Positions 1 to 4,727 of a stretch of DNA of 6,515 bases are shown here, piece after piece. The stretch comes from Chitinispirillaceae bacterium. Its GTDB lineage: Bacteria > Fibrobacterota > Chitinivibrionia > Chitinivibrionales > Chitinispirillaceae. Each line of letters opens with the position of its first letter. The stretch's first letter is position 1. Where the stretch lies: NCBI GenBank assembly GCA_016932075.1, contig JAFGDP010000057.1, forward strand, positions 1 to 6,515. The letters run 5' to 3'. The notes beneath the pieces are model-generated. The model was given only the letters and a program-made list of their open reading frames with translations, was not told the origin of the DNA and did not search any database. Position numbers and translations under genes: made by a program.

Positions 1-149
1 TCGGAAACACTGAGACCTGCTGCGTCATCGGACGCGCGGTTGATGCGCAAGCCGGTAGATAATCGTTCGAGAGACTTTGACATGTCGCGGTTCACTTTGA
101 ACAGTGAACCCTGGGTGACCATTGAAGAGATATTATGGTTGATACGCAT
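1..149 (-). CDS. Flagellin, N-terminal fragment (gene runs off the left edge)
   Basis: This is the 5' end of a flagellin gene, the filament subunit exported by the flagellar type III apparatus and polymerised outside the cell. Only 49 full codons are in the window, starting MRINHNISSMVTQGSLFKVN and running into LSTGLRINRASDDAAGLSVS, the conserved D0/D1 N-terminal helix region. It matches the complete flagellin at 497-1393 at 44 of 49 residues (differences at residues 8, 9, 23, 24 and 47), so the two are tandem paralogues. The ATG is fixed by a near-perfect Shine-Dalgarno (AAGGAGGT, 155-162) five bases upstream. A sigma-28-type promoter and a structured leader precede it. Many codons differ synonymously from the other copy, which argues against a very recent duplication. 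The hypervariable and C-terminal parts lie outside the window. The identity is nearly certain; whether the gene is intact cannot be seen. Confidence 0.95.
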   Translation of the reverse strand, partial: MRINHNISSMVTQGSLFKVNRDMSKSLERLSTGLRINRASDDAAGLSVS

Positions 150-167
150 GAAGAACCTCCTTGTTAT

Positions 168-205
168 GAACGATGCCCCTGCGTTCGAAAGCACCATTCG
201 TGGTG
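168..205 (-). promoter_or_regulatory. Paired small hairpins just upstream of the Shine-Dalgarno, flagellin leader 1
   Basis: Two short stem-loops stand side by side in the transcribed leader. One is CACCA/TGGTG with a four-base loop (192-205). The other is GAACG/CGTTC (168-172 with 182-186) with a nine-base loop containing GGGG. The second ends exactly five bases before the Shine-Dalgarno at 155-162, leaving it single-stranded. They take the position that one larger hairpin holds in the leader of the neighbouring flagellin. The stems are visible in the sequence; a role in spacing or exposing the ribosome-binding site is inference. Confidence 0.45.
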
Positions 206-208
206 ATT

Positions 209-224
209 GTGGCATCCGTGCCAC
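209..224 (-). promoter_or_regulatory. GGA-loop hairpin, candidate CsrA binding site in flagellin leader 1
   Basis: On the transcribed strand the sequence is GTGGCA-CGGA-TGCCAC: a perfect 6-bp stem closing a tetraloop with GGA at 215-217. CsrA (RsmA) binds GGA exposed in hairpin loops, with consensus around ACARGGAUGU; here the core reads ACGGATG. The hairpin starts 59 bases upstream of the flagellin ATG. A matching hairpin with one compensatory pair change lies 56 bases before the other flagellin start (1450-1465). The Shine-Dalgarno AAGGAGGT itself contains a second GGA. Known biology: CsrA represses hag translation in Bacillus subtilis through an upstream site plus the Shine-Dalgarno, and FliW antagonises it. 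That this leader works the same way is inference. Confidence 0.6.
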
Positions 225-245
225 TACTAACGCTATAAATTAAAT

Positions 246-269
246 GGGGTAAATACTATTATTTATCCC
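246..269 (-). promoter_or_regulatory. AT-rich stem-loop in the 5' part of flagellin leader 1
   Basis: GGGATAAATA and TATTTACCCC pair around a four-base loop (ATAG) with a single A/C mismatch, giving about nine pairs. It lies about 40-60 bases downstream of the predicted transcription start, just after an orphan AGGAGG (276-281). No uridine tract follows, so it is not an intrinsic terminator. The other flagellin leader has no counterpart. It could protect the 5' end of the message or order folding of the leader; no function is established. Confidence 0.35.
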
Positions 270-317
270 GGTGCGCCTCCTTGAATAAGGTGAGAAGCCG
301 TAGATTCACTATACTAC

Positions 318-344
318 TTATCGGTGGCAGGATACCCCCACTTA
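318..344 (-). promoter_or_regulatory. Sigma-28 (FliA)-type promoter of the left flagellin gene
   Basis: On the minus strand the sequence reads TAAG, a 15-base spacer, then ACCGATAA. The sigma-28 consensus in E. coli and many other flagellated bacteria is TAAA-N15-GCCGATAA, so the spacing is exact and 10 of 12 specified bases match. Transcription would start near position 310, giving a leader of about 160 nt before the ATG at 149. Sigma-28 dependence fits a late flagellar gene expressed after hook-basal-body completion. The assignment rests on consensus matching only. Confidence 0.8.
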
Positions 345-390
345 AAAAAATATGTCATATTTTGATTGGTAAGGGTAACACCTTGAATTA

Positions 391-428
391 AAGAAAGAAA
401 AAGGAAGCGAACCCGTGAGTTCGCTTCC
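391..428 (-). terminator. Intrinsic terminator downstream of the complete flagellin gene
   Basis: On the minus strand GGAAGCGAAC and GTTCGCTTCC form a perfect 10-bp stem (403-412 with 419-428) around a six-base loop. TTTTTCTTTCTTT follows immediately. The hairpin starts about 69 bases after the flagellin stop codon at 497 and lies upstream of the next flagellin's promoter (318-344). The two flagellins are therefore probably separate transcription units. Confidence 0.88.
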
Positions 429-496
429 TGATGAAAAGTGATACCTTTTCCAAGAGCTTCCAACGTCCCTGTCGGAAGAGCCTTTTTCCTCTAGTG

Positions 497-1393
497 TTAT
501 CCGCCGAGCAGGCTGAGTACTGTCTGCGGTATCATGTTCGCCTGGGCGAGCATTGCCGTGCCGGACTGCATCAGGATCTGGTTGCGTGTGAACTGCGTTG
601 TCTCAAACGCAAAATCCACATCCCTGATCAGCGATTCGGCCGCCGCCTGATTGGTGTTGGATATCAACAGGTTATTGATGCCGTGTTCGAGACGGTTAAC
701 AATGGCGCCAAGGTCGGAACGGAGCCTGTTCACGCTGTCGATCGACTCATCAAGCTGCTGGATTGCAACAACCGAATCGCTCTGCGATGTAAGAGAGGTC
801 ACGGTCAAATTTGCCACGCCTCCGGACTGCGCGCCGGCGCCGAGCATATTGCTCGTCAGCGAATCGATGGTGATCGTGATGCTGTCCGAGCCATACACCG
901 CGTTCGCGTCGATCCAGAGCGCTGATCCCGGCCCTGCTACTCCGCCGATGCCGAACCGGTCATTGGCGCTTGTTCCGGCCGATGAGATGAGTTTCATGCC
1001 GTTGTAGTTGGTCACGGCAGCGATACGGTCAATCTCATCAATGAGCTGGCGGTATTCCTGGTTCGTATACTGCCGCTCGCCTGAGGTGAGGGTATCGTTT
1101 GCCGACTGCACTGCCAGTTCGCGCATGCGCTGGAGTATGTCGGAAATCTCGTTTGCCGCTCCTTCGGCAACGTTGATCGCCGCAATGCCGTCCTGCGCGT
1201 TTCGCGAGGCCTGGGCCGTGCCGCGCACCTGGGTGCGCAGGTTTTCGGAAACACCGAGGCCCGCGGCGTCGTCAGACGCGCGGTTGATGCGCAAGCCGGT
1301 CGACAGGCGCTCGAGCGACTTTGCCGTGTCCCGGTTCACCTTGAACAGCGAACCCTGGGTTACCATTGCTGGAATATTATGATTGATACGCAT
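497..1393 (-). CDS. Flagellin, complete, 298 aa
   Basis: This is the flagellar filament subunit. The N-terminal D0/D1 region (about residues 1-140) has the signatures LERLSTGLRINRASDDAAGL (28-47) and QRMRELAVQSAN (88-99). The second is the conserved D1 motif that overlaps the TLR5-recognised site in other flagellins. Residues 140-205 form a short Gly/Ser/Thr-rich variable region. The C-terminal D1/D0 helices (about 206-298) include SLIRDVDFAFETTQFTRNQI (254-273) and end ...AMLAQANMIPQTVLSLLGG. At 298 aa it is a compact flagellin without large D2/D3 insertions. The start is set by AAGGAGGT (1400-1407) six bases upstream. There is a sigma-28-like promoter at 1537-1564 and a strong terminator at 391-428. 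A paralogue begins 348 bases downstream. A glycosyltransferase gene ends 188 bases upstream, so the Ser/Thr residues of the variable region may be glycosylated (inference). It is not assigned fliC, hag or flaB because the lineage is unknown. Confidence 0.97.
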   Translation of the reverse strand: MRINHNIPAMVTQGSLFKVNRDTAKSLERLSTGLRINRASDDAAGLGVSENLRTQVRGTAQASRNAQDGIAAINVAEGAANEISDILQRMRELAVQSANDTLTSGERQYTNQEYRQLIDEIDRIAAVTNYNGMKLISSAGTSANDRFGIGGVAGPGSALWIDANAVYGSDSITITIDSLTSNMLGAGAQSGGVANLTVTSLTSQSDSVVAIQQLDESIDSVNRLRSDLGAIVNRLEHGINNLLISNTNQAAAESLIRDVDFAFETTQFTRNQILMQSGTAMLAQANMIPQTVLSLLGG

Positions 1394-1412
1394 AACTGCA
1401 CCTCCTTGGCAG

Positions 1413-1443
1413 TGACGGCGGTTTGCGTATTAAAACGCCGTCA
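1413..1443 (-). promoter_or_regulatory. GC-rich hairpin just upstream of the Shine-Dalgarno, flagellin leader 2
   Basis: TGACGGCG pairs perfectly with CGCCGTCA (arms 1436-1443 and 1413-1420). The stem extends by TTT/AAA across a one-base bulge. It ends exactly five bases before AAGGAGGT (1400-1407), the same distance as the hairpin at 168-186 in the other flagellin leader, although the sequences are unrelated. No uridine tract follows, so it is not a terminator. It may bring the upstream GGA-loop hairpin close to the ribosome-binding site; this role is inferred. Confidence 0.6.
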
Positions 1444-1449
1444 TGTGGT

Positions 1450-1465
1450 GTGGTATCCTTACCAC
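1450..1465 (-). promoter_or_regulatory. GGA-loop hairpin, candidate CsrA binding site in flagellin leader 2
   Basis: On the transcribed strand the sequence is GTGGTA-AGGA-TACCAC: a perfect 6-bp stem with GGA in the tetraloop (1456-1458). Compared with the hairpin at 209-224, the fifth pair changes from C-G to T-A with pairing kept, and only the first loop base differs. The AAGGATA core resembles the CsrA consensus ACARGGAUGU. It begins 56 bases from the flagellin ATG, against 59 in the other leader. Shared placement plus a compensatory change points to selection on an RNA structure. CsrA is the best known candidate ligand, but no binding evidence exists here. Confidence 0.62.
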
Positions 1466-1536
1466 GTTATTCTTTATTGGACAGGACTATGTATTTTCGG
1501 ACCTCCTCTGGAGCCTTTGTCGTGTTCCACTGTAAT

Positions 1537-1564
1537 GTATCGGAGGGGATAAAAAAAACCTTTA
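1537..1564 (-). promoter_or_regulatory. Sigma-28-type promoter of the complete flagellin gene
   Basis: On the minus strand TAAA is followed by 16 bases and TCCGATAC; taking AAAG as the -35 gives 15 bases. This compares with the sigma-28 consensus TAAA-N15-GCCGATAA and with TAAG-N15-ACCGATAA before the paralogue. Transcription would start near 1530, giving a leader of about 135 nt. The spacer holds a run of eight T, which also follows a weak hairpin (see 1551-1587). The match is slightly weaker than in the neighbouring gene, but the position is as expected. Confidence 0.65.
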
Positions 1565-1587
1565 CAGTTTTTTGAATGGTTTAAAGG
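1551..1587 (-). terminator. Possible weak terminator after the glycosyltransferase gene, overlapping the flagellin promoter
   Basis: CCTTTA (1582-1587, overlapping the stop codon of the glycosyltransferase gene) can pair with TAAAGG (1559-1564) across a 17-base loop. Eight T follow directly (1551-1558). The stem is short and AT-rich and the loop is long, so efficiency is doubtful. The same bases form the -35 and spacer of the flagellin promoter. It may be chance. Confidence 0.3.
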
Positions 1588-3227
1588 ACGGCTTTTTCCA
1601 GTTCTGCAAGCCGGTGGCGGTACGTGTGACGGTTCAGGATTGCGGTACGGGCTTTCTCTGTTATTTTCAATCGCTCGGCCTTATGGCCTCGGTAGTAGCT
1701 GATTTTGTCGAGGAGTTCCTCTTTTGATGAGTAAACCGCGATCTCGTCGGGCTCGAAAAGCCGTTCCAGATCCGGCTGGTTGTCTGTCAACAGAAATCCG
1801 CCTGAGAGCGGTATGTCAAAGACCCGCTGATTGACCGTGCCCGGCATCTGGCAGCTGGTAATATTTAGATTAATGGCAATGGAACGGTAGACCTTTCCGA
1901 GGGCGCTGCGGTAATCGACATCCGGATGGGTCATGAGGTTCTCGCCGCATAGCTCTTTCCAGCCCAAGGGATCGCCGAATGTTTCTATGCCCAGCGGCAT
2001 GCATGCGCTGACACGTTCCTGTCTTCGCAGCATGCTGGCAAAGTGTATTATATAGGAAAAAAGCCAGGTGATATTGCGCTCGTCGGAAAACGGCAGGGTA
2101 AATCCAAGGGATGCGCAGGTGTCCCTGAGTATCTGTGGCAGGGACATGGAAGGATAGGCAAGCAGGGTATGCGCCGCCTTCCCGATCAGGGGTTCAAGCT
2201 CCTTTTTCCAAAGAAAGCGGGAAGCGATTCCCTCGAGAAACTCCCTTCCCATGGAACTGCCAACAAATCCCAGTTCAATGGCTGTCCCTGATCGCCGGGA
2301 TGCGTCAAAGAGTGACGGATCAGCCGCAAGCGGCAAATGGACGGCATTGCCAAACCCTTGGCGGGAAAGCCAGGGTAGGTACGCGCGTTCCCATGAAAAC
2401 GCAAACAGATGGTTTTTTATATGCGATTTCTGAGAAAGCAGTATAGGGTGGGGATCATCGACAAACCATACGATCACCGGAATGCCGAACCGGGCGCACA
2501 GATCGCTGACAATACCGCACGAATCAAACCCTTTCATGTTAATGGAAAGGACATACCGCGGCCGGTGCGTCTGGATAGCCTGAGAAAGCGCGGATTCAAA
2601 TTGCACGACATCTTCGTGCGATTGGTAGTGAAACAGGGCGCATTGTCGTTTGCCTGCGGCAATGGCCCGGCGCACCTCTTCTTCGCAAAAAAAACTGCCG
2701 AAAAAAAGCAGGGCCGAATCAGCTGTAGACGCGCGCATTTTTTTAAACGTGATTGCACCTATGATCGCGTCGTAAAAATCAGGGTGCGCGCTCCATGATG
2801 CCGGATGTTTGATGATCTGGATCGTACGCGCGCCGAGTGAGGAGCGGTGCGCGATCCGCTCCCAGTCATTGGTGAGGGAGGAGATGGCCCGCAGCTCGCC
2901 GTCATACCGGTCAAACAGGTGTTTGCGGCAGTGCTCGACGCAGCGCGGGTAGTAGTCGGCGATGAGAATCCGTTTTCCAGAAGGGATATCATTGACGAAA
3001 GGAGCAACATGGTACCCGAGTCCGGTACCCAAGAAAACAATCAAATCGCCCCAGAACGCCAGGCCGTTAAAATGGTTCGACTCATCTTCCGGTGCTTGCG
3101 AGGAATGCAGGTGCAGAAGCGAGCCGTTGCGGTTGAGGCGCGCGGAAAGCATGCCTGAACGCGCGATGAACAGCTCGAGTTCTCCGGCGGTGCCCGGCTT
3201 CTGCTGTAATGGTTTCTGTATGCGCAT
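1581..3227 (-). CDS. CgeB/DUF3880-type glycosyltransferase with Maf-like N-terminal domain, candidate flagellin glycosyltransferase
   Basis: Probable cytoplasmic GT-B glycosyltransferase, 548 aa from the chosen ATG. Residues 36-115 resemble the start of Maf/DUF115 (MptE-like) motility accessory proteins: LLHLHS, then IVFLGTGLGYHV (63-74), then KRILIADYYP. Residues 220-300 resemble DUF3880: RYVLSINMKGFDS and VIVWFVDDPHPIL. Residues 435-548 match the CgeB-type Glyco_trans_1_2 domain: RVFDIPLSGGFLLTD (468-482), then DLERLFEPDEIAVYSSKEEL and HTYRHRL near the end. The acidic residue of the RxFE/D motif is Asp here, at 471. The frame is open upstream to an ATG at 3335, but that start would overlap the divergent gene at 3310-3594 and adds a low-complexity basic segment. 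The ATG at 3227 lacks a clear ribosome-binding site, so the start is uncertain. The flagellin gene is next downstream, suggesting flagellin modification; the acceptor and sugar are unknown. Confidence 0.82.
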   Translation of the reverse strand: MRIQKPLQQKPGTAGELELFIARSGMLSARLNRNGSLLHLHSSQAPEDESNHFNGLAFWGDLIVFLGTGLGYHVAPFVNDIPSGKRILIADYYPRCVEHCRKHLFDRYDGELRAISSLTNDWERIAHRSSLGARTIQIIKHPASWSAHPDFYDAIIGAITFKKMRASTADSALLFFGSFFCEEEVRRAIAAGKRQCALFHYQSHEDVVQFESALSQAIQTHRPRYVLSINMKGFDSCGIVSDLCARFGIPVIVWFVDDPHPILLSQKSHIKNHLFAFSWERAYLPWLSRQGFGNAVHLPLAADPSLFDASRRSGTAIELGFVGSSMGREFLEGIASRFLWKKELEPLIGKAAHTLLAYPSMSLPQILRDTCASLGFTLPFSDERNITWLFSYIIHFASMLRRQERVSACMPLGIETFGDPLGWKELCGENLMTHPDVDYRSALGKVYRSIAINLNITSCQMPGTVNQRVFDIPLSGGFLLTDNQPDLERLFEPDEIAVYSSKEELLDKISYYRGHKAERLKITEKARTAILNRHTYRHRLAELEKAVL

Positions 3228-3309
3228 ACGGTAAAGGAGCGGCGGCAATAGCCGTGACGGAATTGATCGTCCTTTTCTTTTTTTGACAAAATATATATGA
3301 TTGAAATGT

Positions 3310-3594
3310 ATGACGAAACAACCGGAGGGCCTCATTACGCTTTTCGCCGAGATCGTGCATCATGCCCGTGTGGGCGACTATGGCGCCGCAGCCTCGCGGC
3401 TGAACAGCGCCGTTGTGCTCATGCAGGCCGAACTTGGCAGCGGCACGGTCTCGTCGGCGGTGCTGGCCCAGGTGACCCGATATCTTGACGAGCTGTTCAT
3501 GGCCCAGAAGCGTGAGGATTGGATCGCATTTGCAGACACGCTCGAATACGCGTTCATAGACTTCTGGCACGAGCATTTTACCGCGCCCTGCTGA
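3310..3594 (+). CDS. Small helical protein of unknown function, 94 aa
   Basis: I do not recognise this gene. It is the only convincing plus-strand gene here: divergent from the glycosyltransferase (82-base gap) and convergent with rlmN (27-base gap). The protein appears all-helical in two long stretches. The first, about residues 5-39, contains GLITLFAEIVHHARVGDYGA. The second, about 48-92, contains LAQVTRYLDELFMAQKREDW and ends near DFWHEHF. There is no signal peptide or membrane segment. Size, helical pattern and an aromatic, acidic C-terminus are loosely like FliS/FliT-type flagellar export chaperones, but no diagnostic motif is seen. A TTG at 3301 would add three residues; ATG 3310 is preferred, although neither has a good ribosome-binding site. 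A TTGACA at 3283-3288 could be a -35 element. An overlapping minus-strand frame has a composition rich in Arg and His and looks like a shadow. Confidence 0.6.
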   Translation: MTKQPEGLITLFAEIVHHARVGDYGAAASRLNSAVVLMQAELGSGTVSSAVLAQVTRYLDELFMAQKREDWIAFADTLEYAFIDFWHEHFTAPC

Positions 3595-3621
3595 AGCCCG
3601 CCGCCGGACCTCATCCAACCG

Positions 3622-4713
3622 CTACACTTCGGTTTCCTTCATTTTATGCGCCGTTAATTGGCCGCACGCGCCGTCGATGTCCTGTCCGCGGCTCGTACGA
3701 ATGGTTGCGCTCAGGCCCAGACGGTGCAGGAGATCCGAGAACGCGACGAGTTGTTCGCGAGAGGGAGGTGCTGCCGTTCCTGTTCCGGAAACCGGATTGA
3801 GCGGGATCAGGTTGATTTTGCAGGTGACCGTTCCCAGCAGCTTTTTAAGCGCGTGCGCCGCTCCAATGGTGTCGGTTTCCCCATGGATGACCACATATTC
3901 GAACGTCACCCTGCGTCCGGTCTTTTCAAAGTACCGTTTGGCCGCCGCGACAAGGGTAGAGATCGGATACGTTTTATTTATCGGCATGATGCGGTCTCGT
4001 TTTGTATCCGAATAGGAATTCAGGGATATGGCGAGTCCCAGGTTGAGTTCCTCGTTCATCAGCCGTTCAATGGACGGGATCACTCCTGCGGTGGAAACGG
4101 TGATCCTTCTGCCGCCGATGTTAAAGCAGTCATTTTCCATGATGATATCGATACTGGACCGGAACGCATCGAAATTTGACAGGGCCTCGCCCATTCCCAT
4201 GAACACGATGTTGGTGACGAGCTTGTCCCCGCGTTGCGCCTGATAATCGTTGATGCCGATGATCTGGCCGACGATCTCGTCCTGGCTCAGGTTGCGGATA
4301 AACCCCATCGTGCCGGTCGCGCAAAAGGTGCACCCAAGACCGCACCCCAGCTGGCTCGAAAGACAGGCGGTGCGGCGGTTACGGTCAATGAGCAGCACGC
4401 TTTCGGCGATATGGGAGGAATCGATCAGGGCGAATCCGAACTTGATCGCATCATGCCGCTTTGACTTCAGGATGCTTTGTGGTTTGAGCTTCTCAAGGGA
4501 GTAGGTTTGAGCAAGTTTTTCTCTTGTCGTTTTTGCGATATTGGTCATTTCGTCAAACGATGCAATCCGCTTCTGGTAAACCCATTTAATAATCTGCTGC
4601 ACGCGGAATCCGGTTTCTCCAACGGCATAAAGCTGCTCGCGGAGCAGGGGCAGCGGAAGATTTTTCAGGCGGGTTACGGGGAGACCGGACATATAATTAT
4701 GATTACACCACAT
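3622..4713 (-). CDS. rlmN: Dual-specificity RNA methyltransferase RlmN (23S rRNA A2503 / tRNA A37 C2-methylation)
   Basis: Radical-SAM enzyme that methylates C2 of adenosine 2503 in 23S rRNA and of A37 in some tRNAs, 363 aa, a normal length. The CxxxCxxC cluster motif is Cys124, Cys128, Cys131 (QLGCGLGCTFCATG). The conserved Cys117 in RTACLSSQ and the methyl-carrying Cys350 in TSRGQDIDGACGQL match E. coli Cys118 and Cys355. Other family motifs are FMGMGEALSNFD (171-182), ITVSTAGV, RDRIMPINKTYPI and FEYVVIHGETD. The N-terminal RNA-binding part (FRVQQIIKWVYQKRIASFDEM) is intact. The usual GMGEP is GMGEA here, and SLH is SLN (230-232). All catalytic cysteines are present, so it should be active. 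The start may be ATG 4713 or ATG 4692; neither has a well-spaced ribosome-binding site (AAAGGG directly abuts the first). Its start is 14 bases after the upstream glycosyltransferase stop, suggesting co-transcription. Confidence 0.96.
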   Translation of the reverse strand: MWCNHNYMSGLPVTRLKNLPLPLLREQLYAVGETGFRVQQIIKWVYQKRIASFDEMTNIAKTTREKLAQTYSLEKLKPQSILKSKRHDAIKFGFALIDSSHIAESVLLIDRNRRTACLSSQLGCGLGCTFCATGTMGFIRNLSQDEIVGQIIGINDYQAQRGDKLVTNIVFMGMGEALSNFDAFRSSIDIIMENDCFNIGGRRITVSTAGVIPSIERLMNEELNLGLAISLNSYSDTKRDRIMPINKTYPISTLVAAAKRYFEKTGRRVTFEYVVIHGETDTIGAAHALKKLLGTVTCKINLIPLNPVSGTGTAAPPSREQLVAFSDLLHRLGLSATIRTSRGQDIDGACGQLTAHKMKETEV

Positions 4714-4727
4714 CCCTTTGCTATGGT

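Noticed and set aside
453..478. Possible hairpin GCTTCC/GGAAGAGC just after the flagellin stop
   Set aside because: It pairs only with a bulge and has no T-tract; the strong terminator at 391-428 explains transcript ending.
431..925. Plus-strand open frame of 164 codons antisense to flagellin
   Set aside because: It lies opposite a certain flagellin gene, has an Arg/Cys/His-rich composition and no recognisable motif; it is a shadow of the GC-rich coding strand.
3228..3335. Upstream extension of the glycosyltransferase to ATG 3335
   Set aside because: The extra 36 residues are basic and low in complexity, match no family start and overlap the divergent gene. The true start could still be a non-ATG codon in this interval.
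3082..3618. Minus-strand open frame of 178 codons covering the small plus-strand gene and the glycosyltransferase start
   Set aside because: It overlaps the glycosyltransferase out of frame for about 145 bases and has unnatural Arg/His/Ala-rich composition. The plus-strand frame at 3310-3594 has a far better amphipathic helical pattern.
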